A stretch of 64,000 nucleotides of DNA. Origin: Hanleya hanleyi. Taxonomy: Eukaryota; Mollusca; Polyplacophora; Lepidopleurida; Hanleyidae. Positions within the stretch are counted from its first letter, which is position 1, and each line of letters begins with the position of its first letter. The notes beneath the pieces were generated by a model. That model was not told where the DNA came from and searched no databases. It saw only the letters and a program-made list of their open reading frames with translations. Both the position numbers and the translations under genes were made by a program. This document shows, piece after piece, positions 27,731-38,879 of the stretch. Location: assembly GCA_036873755.1 (NCBI GenBank), contig JAVTVY010039253.1:110860-174859 (forward strand), read 5' to 3'.

Positions 27731-28059
27731 TAGTTTGTAACTTCATTATGTTGTCTTTGTCATACTAAACAACTACTGTACCAAGAAATATGTGTAAAGT
27801 TAGAGAATGATAGAAGACTAGCTTGCTTCCGTTGCTATTACATACGTCGGGTTTTAAATCGCAATTGTCGCGCCCCGATACTGTGAAAAACTGAAACTAA
27901 ACCCTTTAAGACTCCTGCCGTTCATATTTAACTCCATGCGATACGTACACGAAAAACCTGACTAAATCATTACAATCAGTGAGCAGTTTGAACGTACAAC
28001 TTATCTTATTACCCGGAACTTAAATCTGGTCTCTCCCCATCCTCAAAGAAGTTTTCCAC
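27731..28059. other. No recognisable gene
   Basis: Unique AT-rich sequence between the satellite and the promoter-like block. Nothing is supported. Confidence 0.5.
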
Positions 28060-28260
28060 GTAAGCTTATTTGCATAATCCTAGGCGCAAATTATCACAGG
28101 TAAATCCAGGATGGCGGCCATGGGAGTAGTATATTAAACCCTTATTCCCGCGCATTTTCTCGCGCCCAGATTTAGGTGCTCCTGACGTGGCGATGACGTC
28201 ACCGCTGACGCCATCTCCGGTGACACCACTTCCGGGTAAGTTATAACTCAAGAATAATCC
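28060..28260. promoter_or_regulatory. Promoter-like block, related to the E repeat at 45.77 kb
   Basis: Within 200 bp there are an octamer-like ATTTGCATAAT (28069), a YY1-like GGATGGCGGCCATGG (28111), a perfect cyclic-AMP-element palindrome TGACGTCA (28194-28201) and an ETS-like ACTTCCGGG (28228). The left 60 bp align to 45770-45832 of the palindromic element (shared TATTTGCATAATC, GGTAAATCC, GCGGCCATG). It could be a real promoter or a repeat derived from one. No gene start is identified beside it. Confidence 0.4.
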
Positions 28261-28509
28261 CTTTGCTTTGCAGAAAAACATTTGACCAGCTGTACAAAGA
28301 CAGCCACTGATGTCCAGCTTTTAAAAGAAGCGAGATAACCAGAGAAAGCGTAAAAAGAAATCAAATAACAGCCAAATTGAAGGTCAATTCACACTCTACT
28401 ATATTCGATGAACTTAAGAAATGCACCAAGAACTTCCGAAATAATTGTCAAAACCCAAATAATTCACAAGTCTTTCCATTTATTCCGCACTGCTGAATAA
28501 TAATACCTA

Positions 28510-31500
28510 TGACTGTCATTTCTGGGGACTGTATTCCCTGGGGATATCATACCAGGGGAATGTTATTCCTGGAGACTATCATTACTGGGGACTGTCATTT
28601 CTGAGGACTGTCATTCCTTAGGCTAACATCATAGGGAATGTCAGTTCTGGTAACTACCAATCCTGGGGACTGTCATTCCTGGACTACCATTCTCGGGGAC
28701 TCTCATTCTTGGGGACTATTATCCTTGAGGACTATAATTCAAGGGGACTGCCATTCCTAGGGACTGGCATACCTGAGGACTGTTATTCCGTAGGACTTAT
28801 TCCTGGGGACGTGTGACTGTCCTTCCTAGGTGCCTTCATCCCCGAGGACTGTTGTTCCTGGGGCTACCATTCATGATGACTGTTTATCCTGAGGACTGTC
28901 AATCATGGGAAATATCATTCCTGAGGATTATCGTTACTCGAGGCTGCCATTACCGAGGAATGTCAGTACTGGCGACTGTCATTCCTAGAACTACCATTTT
29001 CTGTGGAATATCAATTCTGGGGACTATCATTCCTGGAGACAGTGAGTTCTGGGGACTGTCATTCCTGAGGACTGTCATTCCTGGTGATTCTATTCCTGGG
29101 GACTGTTAGTCCTGGAAACTGCCATTCCTGAAGTGTTAGTCTGGGGGCTAACATTCCTGTGGACTGTCATTCCTGAGCACTGTCAATCCTGGGGCTATCA
29201 TTCTCGGACCTACCATTCCTGGGCACTGTCATTCCTGGGGAATATGACGCTTGGGGGTTATCTTTCCTGGGGTCCTGGGGACTATAACTTCTTGGAACTT
29301 TAAATACGTTGGCTAACATACCGGGGGACTGTCAATCCTGGGGACTCCTGGGGACTATAATTCTAACAGACTCTCATTTGTGGAGACTACCATACCTGGA
29401 GGCGGTCATTCCTGGGGACTATTATTCCTGGGCACTATCCATCACACCGTCTTTCGTGGGGACTATCAATACTGGGAAGTCAATCCTGAGTCTACCATTC
29501 CTGGGGACTGTCATCCCGGGTGCTACCATTCTTGGTGACTGTTATTCTTGGGGGATTTTATTCCTGGGGGCTGTAATTCCAGTGGACTGTCATTCCTGAA
29601 GCTACCATTACTGGGGAATGCCAGTCGTTGGAACTACCACTCCTGGGAACTGCCATTCCTGGGCGCTATGACTCATGAATATTATGAGTCCTGTGGTCTT
29701 CTTTCTGGGGACTGTCATCCCTGGTGCTACCATTCTTGGTGACTGTTATTCTTGGGGGATTTTATTCCTGGGGACTGTAATTCCAGTGGACTGTCATTCC
29801 TGAAGCTACCATTACTGGGGAATGCCAGTCGTTGGAACTACCACTCCTGGGAACTGCTATTCCTGGGCGCTATGACTCATGAATATTATGAGTCCTGTGG
29901 TCTTCTTTCTGGGGACTGTCATTCCTGGGGCTACCATTCTTGGTGACTGGCATTCTTGGGGGAGTTTATTCCTGGGGACTATATAATTCCAGTCGACTGA
30001 CTGTCATTCCTGAGGACTGTCATTCCTGAAGCTACCATTACTGGGGAATGCCAGTCCTTGGAACTACCACTCCTGGGGACTGTCATTCCAAGGGCTACCA
30101 TTCCTGGGGACTATTTTTCCTGGGGCTATAATTCCAGGTCACTTTCTTTCCTGGGGACTATCATTTCTGAGAACCGTCTATACTGGGGCTGCCATTCGTG
30201 GGGACTGTCATTCCTGGGGACACCATTCTTGGGGACTGTCTTTATTGGGGACTATATTCCTAGAGACTATAATTCCAGGGGACCGTTATTCCTGGGGACT
30301 ATGAATACTGGGGCTATCATTTCTGAGGACTGTCATTCCTGGTGCTCCATTACCGGGGACAGCAAGTCCTGGGAACTACCATTCCTGGGGAATGTCATTG
30401 CTGGGGGTTATGATTCCTGGAGACTGTTTTCACCGTGGGCACCGGGAGACCATAATTCCAGGGAACTGTCATTACTGGGGATTATGATACCTGGCGGCTG
30501 TCATTCCTGGAGATTATCACTCCTATAAGTTCTTGGGACTGTAATTACGGTGGCTAATATTCCGGGGGACTGTCAATCCTGGGGACTCCTGGGGACTAAA
30601 ATTCTAAGGGACTCTCATTCGTGGGGGCTATCATAGCTGGAGGCTGTCATTCCTGGGGACTATCATTCCTGGGGACTATCTATGAGACTGTCTTTCCTGG
30701 GGAGTATCAGTCCTTGGAATTCAAATCCTGGGTCTACCATTCCTGGAGACTGTCATTCCTGTGGCTTCCATTCTTGGTGACTGTCATTCTTGGGGGATTA
30801 TTTTTTTTCATGAGGACTATAATTCCAGTGGACTGTCATTCCTGAGGACTGTCATTCCTGAAGCTACCATTACTGTGGAATACCAGCACTTGGAACTACC
30901 ACTCCTTGGGACTGCCATTCCTGGGCGCTATGCCTATTGAATATTATGAGTCCTGAGGTCTCATTTCTGGGGACTGTTATTCCAAGGGCTACAACTTCCT
31001 GGGGGCCATTTTTCCTGGGGGCTATAATTCCAGGTCACTTTCTGTCCTGGGGACTATCATTCCTGAGAACTGTCTATACTGGGGCTGCCATTCGTGGAGA
31101 CTGTCATTCCTGGGGACGCCATTCTTGGGGACTGTCCTTCTTGAGGACGTTATTCCTAGAGACTATAATTCCAGGGGACCGTCATTCCTGGGGACTATGA
31201 ATACTGGGGCTATCATTTCTGAGGACTGTCATTCCTGGTGACTATCATTACTGGGGACTGACATTCCTGGGGACTATGATAACTGGGGACCATCATACCT
31301 GGACCAATCCATGCCTAAAATTCGAAGGGACTGTCATTCCTGAGTAATATCATTCCTGAGGATTAGGAATTCTGGGGACCGTCATTCCTGGGGCTAACAT
31401 TCATGTGGTCTGTCATTCCTGGGGGTTGTCAATAGGGATGACTATAATTCTTGGGGTTTATCATTACCGATTGACTGATTCATGGGGATTGTCATTCCTG

Positions 31501-31720
31501 CGGACTGTCATTCCTGGGGACTGACATTCCTGGGGTGTAATTCATGTGGACTATGATTTATGGGATGGAGCGATATAAAACTTAAATATCATTCCTGGTG
31601 ACTCTTACTTCCTGGGCACTATAATTTCTTGGATTTACAGGGATATTGAAACAAGGCTCATTAGTTGGGACTATCATTCCTGAGGGCTATAATTCCTTGA
31701 GCCTGTCATTCTCGAGGATT
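28510..31720. repeat. Degenerate ~16-bp array with 204-bp higher-order units
   Basis: The core unit is close to GGGGACTGTCATTCCT, repeated about 200 times with heavy variation. Larger units are visible. The block 29540-29743 is repeated almost exactly at 29744-29947 (204 bp, including the palindrome ACTCATGAATATTATGAGT), and parts recur at about 30.0 and 30.85-30.96 kb. The block at 30.1-30.3 kb recurs at 31.0-31.2 kb. Many open frames translate to FLGTVIPGDCHSWG-like repeats and are artefacts. Confidence 0.93.
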
Positions 31721-33420
31721 GTCATCTCTGGGATGGTGGAATATTGAAACAAGACTTTCATGCAATCGTGCATTTTATTCACGAGAGAACTGTTATGACC
31801 AAAATCCGCATTCGTATTTGAACAAATACAATATTTTAACACAGCCGTCCCCAGACGGACACACGGTAGGGCTCGGACCACTATTAAATTTACATTGACG
31901 GCCATGTTAATGAAAGTGCACCTGGCTGATTTATTAATTATTTTTGGACTTTCATCTCTTGGCAGTTTGTAGTTCCATTCAAGTCCTGCATCGCCATCTA
32001 CTTCTTGGCGGGGGTCGCCCATCAAAATTTCGAGCTAGAGCGTCCTGTTGGCAAGCACTGTACTTCCGGCGAATAACTTACCTCCAAAAAGCAGAGTCTA
32101 CGCACCTGCATATAGTGCCTCAGACTGGCATGAATTATGCAGTGAATTCAAAATAAAAGTCACAACTCAAAAGGGCACTTGTCATGCTTAATGTTGGCCA
32201 TGCAAGCCCTTGTCTCATTATCAAAAGGAAGCTGGGGAAAAAATCAGCACAAAAACTTGTCCTCTATGGCAGAGGTTATTTAGAGGGGGGTTAACGGCTA
32301 GGGACTTTTTTTTAGTGGTCCGAGCCCGGTAGTCTCCGTCTCACGGTGGACAAAAAGCGTCTGGCGAAGGACAGCTCCATCCTAAGCCCTATCCATATTA
32401 TTGTATTCCAATCACGTGACCGGTGGGTGGATGTAAAACTAGGATTACGGAATTCTCGTTAACAAAAGATGCGGGAAAACCTGATCTACATCGACTCTAA
32501 TGGCTATAAATGATTTTGGCGGGTGGATGCGAAACTATCATTTTGGAAACCTCAAAAATCCGGAAAATGTTCAGCAATGGCGGACATTACACCCATGTTC
32601 CTGTACAAGGATGGGTGTGGATGGGCTTACGCTGTAGTCTAGGGGTAAACTAAGAGTAGGGAATGCGCATGCGGAGTCGAGTAGAGAATACGCATTACGG
32701 CCTTAGGACATGCTTATAAACCCTATACATTAGCCCTTCGGGATGGGGCCTTCAGGGTGGATCCTGAAGAGTGGACCCTGAATATCATCTATAAGCTCGT
32801 AACCACTGATGATAGTTTATCGCAACCTCCTTCCTCGTAGCTTTTCTGTTTAGGAAGTAACGTAAAACAATTCGTATGTCTTTACCTCGATATAGGCAGG
32901 GCGAAACTTCTGTTGTATAAACTTACACAGCGTTGTATTGGACAAAGTCTTAACCGATGGAGTGGGCTGTGTAATATTCTCACACTGGCATTTGAGTTGT
33001 CGTTCGTTTAATCCAACTGATACTAGGCATGGTATATACATAGTAATACTATAAAGCATTAATTTCTCGACAAATAAGCAATAGTAGTGCTCATTTCTTA
33101 TTCATCGCCTCTGTGTCTAAATTCGGTTCTTATGCGGCTCATCTTGCTGTATGTTCGGTGAATAAACATTCATTCATTCATTTGTTCATAATACCGGTGG
33201 TCGCACCTTTAAGTCAAATAAGCGTTTTCTCGTATTATCCAAGTGTTAAAAATATCATTTCTAGTATTCGCGTTTAATATTCTGTCTATATACAGGTTTA
33301 CGGCAGGCACAAATAGCGGGCGTCACATCCGACATTCGATATTCAGCCGCCGTCCATCAAATAATTTCCCCGTCAATACTCGAAAGATCTATTTCGTATG
33401 ACAGCACCAATTCCGAAAGT
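31721..33420. other. No supported gene
   Basis: Mixed sequence with CG-containing stretches. Short open frames at 31687-32025 (-) and 31944-32156 (+) have no recognisable domain, and the first overlaps the edge of the degenerate array. The text CAGCCGCCGTCC at 33343 belongs to a dispersed repeat seen also near 18.79 and 36.40 kb. Confidence 0.5.
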
Positions 33421-33499
33421 TTATGAAATAAAAATAATAAAAACAAAAGACTATTCCCTACAAGAGAGAAGCGGTCAACAGTTTTCAATCTTGTCATTA

Positions 33500-35580
33500 A
33501 ATCCTAATCACTGACTTATTATTTATCGGGATGAATGACAAGTCGTTTCCAGAGTAAAGTCTCACAGTATTATTATGTATCCAGATGAATGACAAGTCGT
33601 TTCCAGAGTGTCTCAGACTATTATTATGTATCCAGATGAATGACAAGTCGTTTCCAGAGTAAAGTCTCACAGTATTATTATGTATCCAGATGAATGACAA
33701 GTCGTTTCCAGAGTAAAGTCTCACAGTATTATTATGTATCCAGATGAATGACAAGTCGTTTCCAGAGTAAAGTCTCACAGTATTATTATGTATCCAGATG
33801 AATGACAAGTCGTTTCCAGAGTAAAGTCTCACAGTATTATTATGTATCCAGATGAATGACAAGTCGTTTCCAGAGTAAAGTCTCACAGTATTATTATGTA
33901 TCCAGATGAATGACAAGTCGTTTCCAGAGTAAAGTCTCACAGTATTATTATGTATCCAGATGAATGACAAGTCGTTTCCAGAGTAAAGTCTCACAGTATT
34001 ATTATGTATCCAGATGAATGACAAGTCGTTTCCAGAGTAAAGTCTCACAGTATTATTATGTATCCAGATGAATGACAAGTCGTTTCCAGAGTAAAGTCTC
34101 ACAGTATTATTATGTATCCAGATGAATGACAAGTCGTTTCCAGAGTAAAGTCTCACAGTATTATTATGTATCCAGATGAATGACAAGTCGTTTCCAGAGT
34201 AAAGTCTCACAGTATTATTATGTATCCAGATGAATGACCAGTCGTTTCCAGAGTAAAGTCTCACAGTATTATTATGTATCCAGATGAATGACAAGTCGTT
34301 TCCAGAGTAAAGTCTCACAGTATTATTATGTATCCAGATGAATGACAAGTCGTTTCCAGAGTAAAGTCTCACAGTATTATTATTTATCCAGATGAATGAC
34401 AAGTCGTTTCCAGAGTAAAGTCTCACAGTATTATTATTTATTATTATGTATCCAGATGAATGACAAGTCGTTTCCAGAGTAAAGTCTCACAGTATTATTA
34501 TGTATCCAGATGAATGACAAGTCGTTTCCAGAGTAAAGTCTCACAGTATTATTATTTATCGGGATGAATGACAAGTCGTTTCCAGAGTAAAGTCTCACAG
34601 TATTATTATGTATCCAGATGAATGACAAGTCGTTTCCAGAGTAAAGTCTCACAGTATTATTATTTATCGGGATGAATGACAAGTCGTTTCCAGAGTAAAG
34701 TCTCACAGTTTTATTATGTATCCAGATGAATGACAAGTCGTTTCCAGAGTAAAGTCTCACAGTATTATTATTTATCGGGATGAATGACAAGTCGTTTCCA
34801 GAGTAAAGTCTCACAGTATTATTATGTATCCAGATGAATGACAAGTCGTTTCCAGAGTAAAGTCTCACAGTATTATTATGTATCCAGATGAATGACAAGT
34901 CGTTTCCAGAGTAAAGTCTCACAGTATTATTATGTATCCAGATGAATGACCAGTCGTTTCCAGAGTAAAGTCTCACAGTATTATTATGTATCCAGATGAA
35001 TGACAAGTCGTTTCCAGAGTAAAGTCTCACAGTATTATTATGTATCCAGATGAATGACAAGTCGTTTCCAGAGTAAAGTCTCACAGTATTATTATTTATC
35101 CAGATGAATGACAAGTCGTTTCCAGAGTAAAGTCTCACAGTATTATTATGTATCCAGATGAATGACAAGTCGTTTCCAGAGTAAAGTCTCACAGTATTAT
35201 TATTTATCGGGATGAATGACAAGTCGTTTCCAGAGTAAAGTCTCACAGTATTATTATGTATCCAGATGAATGACAAGTCGTTTCCAGAGTAAAGTCTCAC
35301 AGTATTATTATTATCCAGATGAATGACAAGTCGTTTCCAGAGTAAAGTCTCACAGTATTATTATTTATCCAGATGAATGACAAGTCGTTTCCAGAGTAAA
35401 GTCTCACAGTATTATTATGTATCCAGATGAATGACAAGTCGTTTCCAGAGTAAAGTCTCACAGTATTATTATGTATCCAGATGAATGACAAGTCGTTTCC
35501 AGAGTAAAGTCTCACAGTATTATTATGTATCCAGATGAATGACAAGTCGTTTCCAGAGTAAAGTCTCACAGTATTAGTCA
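33500..35580. repeat. 54-bp minisatellite, ~38 copies
   Basis: Nearly identical units of 54 bp: TATTATTATGTATCCAGATG, AATGACAAGTCGTTTCCAGA, GTAAAGTCTCACAG. A few units carry TTTATCGGG in place of GTATCCA, and two have CCAGTCG. The period is a multiple of 3, so the - strand reads as an 18-residue repeat (TVRLYSGNDLSFIWIHNN) for hundreds of residues. Left flank 33421-33500 and right flank 35577-35610 match the dispersed RT-element tail, and single copies of the same unit occur near 38.32-38.38 kb and 11.80-11.86 kb. The array therefore arose by amplifying one element segment. Confidence 0.95.
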
Positions 35581-35616
35581 TTTGAACATCATGGAGATGT
35601 AAAGCCCATACTATTC

Positions 35617-35796
35617 AACACAATTCTATTCTATGCATAACAACTTCTTTATTGCTATGGAACTGACGTTTCGTTGGAGACACTTCCAACTTTTTCAAAT
35701 CTAATGAAAAGCTTTGAAAAAGTTGAAAGTATATGACAACGAAACGTCAGCTCCACAGCAATAAAAAAGTTGTTATCCATAGAATAGAATTGTGTT
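35617..35796. mobile_element. Hairpin MITE, 180 bp
   Basis: The two halves are inverted over about 84 bp: AACACAATTCTATTCTATG at the left end and CATAGAATAGAATTGTGTT at the right end, with inner arms AACTGACGTTTCGTTG and CAACGAAACGTCAG. The centre is near AAAAGCTTT. It sits between two short stretches resembling ATACTATTCAA and ATAATATTCAAA, which are adjacent in the 38.4-kb copy, so it inserted into the RT-element tail. Confidence 0.85.
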
Positions 35797-35840
35797 ATAT
35801 ACGCCGACTTCTAAATGCCTATCGAAGAAAACATAATATT

Positions 35841-36302
35841 CAAAGGGCCGATTGACCCGGGTTAAGCGGAATTAGACACAGGTCAGAGATCTTACACGCT
35901 ACGATCGTATTTTGCCGTCTTTGTACGATATTTATCACAGAAATTGGCTGAAACTCTTTTCAATGGGTGTTTGGAAGTATAACCCTGTTTGACAAGTATA
36001 TGCAATAATACTCTGTGACGTTGATTAGAATAGTCACAACCTGTACCCACAGGCCCGCAAAACAAGAGTTTTTGGGTGAAGTGTCGAAATATGGGGTCTA
36101 TATAACCCCATGCTTTATATAAATCCACAAGCCTGTGACTGCCATCAGGCGAGATATGTGCACGCCGTAAATACAGATATAGGTCTGCTAAATGTGGTGC
36201 ACAATTTTTACCCATTGGGATATCAATACGCTGTTGGTATAGGGTAGTGCCGCATTTCACATAGATATTGTTAATGAGAAATTCAAGCAATTCTGTAAAC
36301 AA
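35841..36302 (-). pseudogene. Reverse transcriptase element fragment (PMGxNCAP family)
   Basis: On the - strand an open frame reads LLEFLINNIYVKCGTTLYQQ and then IPMGKNCAPHLADLYLY, the finger/palm RT block. It then jumps to C-terminal text LVKQGYTSKHPLKRVSANF and AKYDRS before the stop at 35892. The middle of the RT (catalytic block and connecting parts) is absent, so an internal deletion has joined N-terminal and C-terminal portions. The shared tail motif follows at 35841-35878 (TCTAATTCCGCTTAACCCGG on -). The family is common in cnidarian and mollusc genomes; assignment to Penelope-like elements is tentative. Confidence 0.8.
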
Positions 36303-36427
36303 AGAAACATCCCAAGAATGATACCCTTGACGTGGCTCCTGACATTAATCTACCGATGACCAGTTTTACTGAAAACAAGCGTCTAGTCCGTCATTCAATA
36401 TCCAGCCGTCGTCTACACAGCAGAAAA

Positions 36428-36665
36428 AAGCTGATGGCCCATCACCCTTTAATGATGATCAAACATGGCCATTACCTTTAAATGGTGACGAGCTAGAGTC
36501 ATCACCTTTACAGGGTGACTTTGCCTCATCGCCCTTAAAAGATGATAATCTAAATTTACAATCATTGCCCATCACTCTTCGGAGGTGATGGCCATCATTT
36601 TACAGGTGATCATAAAAAAGTGTGATGGCTCCAACTCATCACTTTCTCGAGGTGAGAGTTATCAA
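36428..36665. repeat. Cluster of short palindromes, ATCACC/GGTGAT type
   Basis: Repeated pairs such as CATCACCCTTTAATGATG, ATTACCTTTAAATGGTGACG, CATCACCTTTACAGGGTGA, CATCGCCCTTAAAAGATGAT, CATCACTCTTCGGAGGTGATG and CATCATTTTACAGGTGAT occur every ~30-40 bp. Each is a small inverted repeat with a 4-8-base loop. Confidence 0.75.
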
Positions 36666-36740
36666 TTTTATTTTCTGACTGTGTATTTCAAGAATTTCCG
36701 CCTCCATAATCCAAATGACAGCATTAGCACCAAATTCAAA

Positions 36741-36850
36741 GAAAACCATAGTATACATAAATATAGGCTAGTTTCCTGCAAGAGAGAAGCGGTCAACAGT
36801 TTTTTTATTGGTGATTGGTGCCAGCAAGACCGCATGATGTTCCAAATATA
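36741..36850. repeat. Dispersed repeat copy
   Basis: Shares AAGAGAGAAGCGGTCAACAG and nearby text with 33421-33490 and 11715-11800. Confidence 0.65.
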
Positions 36851-36899
36851 TCAAATCCGTATCGCTGATCAGTATTCTTATTCCATATGAACATCGATA

Positions 36900-38300
36900 T
36901 TAGTAAGGAATTGAGATCCTGTTGAGGAATGGTAGTATAGAGAATCGATAACTCTCAACTAGATACATGTCTATACGGTATGTGTCCTTTGTTATCTAGG
37001 TCTTCCGTAAGATGTTTTCAGTTTTTAAGTATCCACATGAATTCCACATCTGAATTTCTTGAAATGGTAGCACAATAATTGCCACAAAATAATTTAACTG
37101 TTTGTGTAGGACTCTTGTTAACAAAGCAGTAAGAAGTTTAGTTGTATAACTTCTGGAAGCAGCTATAAATCTAGCGTTGTATGTGTTTTATGTATTTGGA
37201 GTCCAATATAATTTTATTATCTCGGTATGAGTGATGGGAAGGGAAATACCTCTATCCTTGAGAAACTGCTAGTGTTCGTTGAATATATCCTCCAAAGTAA
37301 TTCCAGTAAAGAAGCAGGTGGAATAGCTCTACTCAATTTATTAACCAGCACCTGATAATAGTAATACTTACATGTATTATATTATTTGGGGCCTTGAAAA
37401 AATGAAACCGTAACGAATTTACTTTGAAGATCTGCAGAGAATTCTATCTCAATGTCTGTACTGCTTGGGGAAGGGTATTTATGTCGACGTGGTGGATGGT
37501 ATGGCCAACCTTGTCTCTGGCAAGTTCCAACCAGACGGCGAATACTCAACAACGTGCTGTTTAAGTATGATAAGGATTATCTCTTATCCCGGCTCTCTAT
37601 ATTTTGGTCACTTCATCAGGAGCATTTTAAGGTCCATATTTTACACTATATCAAGGTTACTAGTCATAGTATATGGTTTATAGATGAATGTCGACGACTC
37701 AGATTCACACTTTTAGCACCGGGCGAGTATTCGTTGAAGTCAAACTATTTGATGGCTTTAGAGTAAAATATTACTTGCCAGTGATTTAATGTACTGATAA
37801 GAAATGCAAGACGATTTCGTGAAGTTGAAATAATTGGGTACAGCACTGTGAACCTCTGGGGCATTTATAATTCTGGAGATATTTATCATGTCCAGTGCTG
37901 TATGCAAATACATAAGTTTTAAGAATAGCCCGGTCTTGGGGTGTTTTGATTGTTTTCACTGGACGATATAATCGAAAATAAGCTATATCTTGACATATTT
38001 TAGTTATGATTGATGGTATTTTGTATTCGGATGACACTGCCTGTTGGATCTCTTTGGTCAACAGAATTATGATCCTCAGTGGTAGTGCATACACTACTGC
38101 ACACAAAGTGTGTACACTATTGAGCGTATTAGATAAACCCACTAAGTATTTCACAGTAATGCGACTGTGAGTCATTGATCGATTATACTTTCTCCGAACA
38201 TAGCTGGGGTGTACCCGTTCGTGATGTTTCTGATCGGCATTTTGTTACATTGTCAAACCCTTTAACATTATTATGTAAATCGTGCTGAACCAAATTCTAG
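36900..38300. other. No supported gene; two unexplained open frames
   Basis: Open frames of about 100 to 130 residues occur at 37452-37766 (+) and 37786-38175 (-). I recognise no domain in either. Neither has splice or promoter signals that I can point to. Confidence 0.5.
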
Positions 38301-38309
38301 GATTCAGAA

Positions 38310-38580
38310 CAAATCCATCCTTCTGAATTATTATCTATCCAAATAAATGTCGTTCCCAGAGTTTGACCTCATTCAGGCTTTCATTGCATCTGTTCATTTG
38401 AACACCATGGAAACGTAAAAAAAACATAATATTCAAACGGCCCCTAGCCCCGCGTTAAGCGGAATTAGACAAAGGTTATGAAACGCAGCGCCAAAGATCT
38501 TGCAGGCTACGCTCATATTTTGCCGTCAGTGTACGATATTTATCACAGAAACTGAGTTGAAGACATGAATCTTCGAGTGG
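38310..38580 (-). pseudogene. RT-element C-terminal end and tail, third copy
   Basis: On the - strand, text near 38.58-38.50 kb encodes FCDKYRTLTAKYERS-like residues, followed by TCTAATTCCGCTTAACGCGG (38472-38453). Then comes one copy of the segment that forms the 54-bp minisatellite unit (TTATCTATCCAAATAAATGT at about 38328-38347). It is the unamplified counterpart of the 33.5-36.3 kb locus. Confidence 0.7.
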
Positions 38581-38879
38581 AAGACATGGAAAAGATGTAT
38601 ATCTACAGATCAAAACGAGAGACATGGCGATCGTAATTCGATTGTTCGAATCTTCAATTCACGCGGTAATGACAAAGAGAGACCCTGTATTTTCCATCTT
38701 TAACCGCTGGATGGAGCACAATTATCCGAGGGCAATTACGTCACACCGATCCTGAACCCGCTTCGGCTTAGAATACGGCTTTTCCCACTACGTTTGCACT
38801 TTAGACTTCTACTTTCATGCACTTGTCTATGTCTTGTCAGATTTTTTTCTAGACTGATATTAATTTTCCACGTATTTGT

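Noticed and set aside
31687..32025. 112-residue - strand frame
   Set aside because: Overlaps the end of the degenerate array, shows no domain, and has no supporting signals.
33497..35581. Very long - strand open frames (up to 309 residues) with an 18-residue repeat
   Set aside because: They follow from a 54-bp unit divisible by 3 without stops. Flanks are non-coding transposon tail, and single-copy relatives are not coding.
37452..38175. Open frames of 104 (+) and 129 (-) residues
   Set aside because: No domain, splice signal or regulatory support; length is possible by chance in 64 kb.
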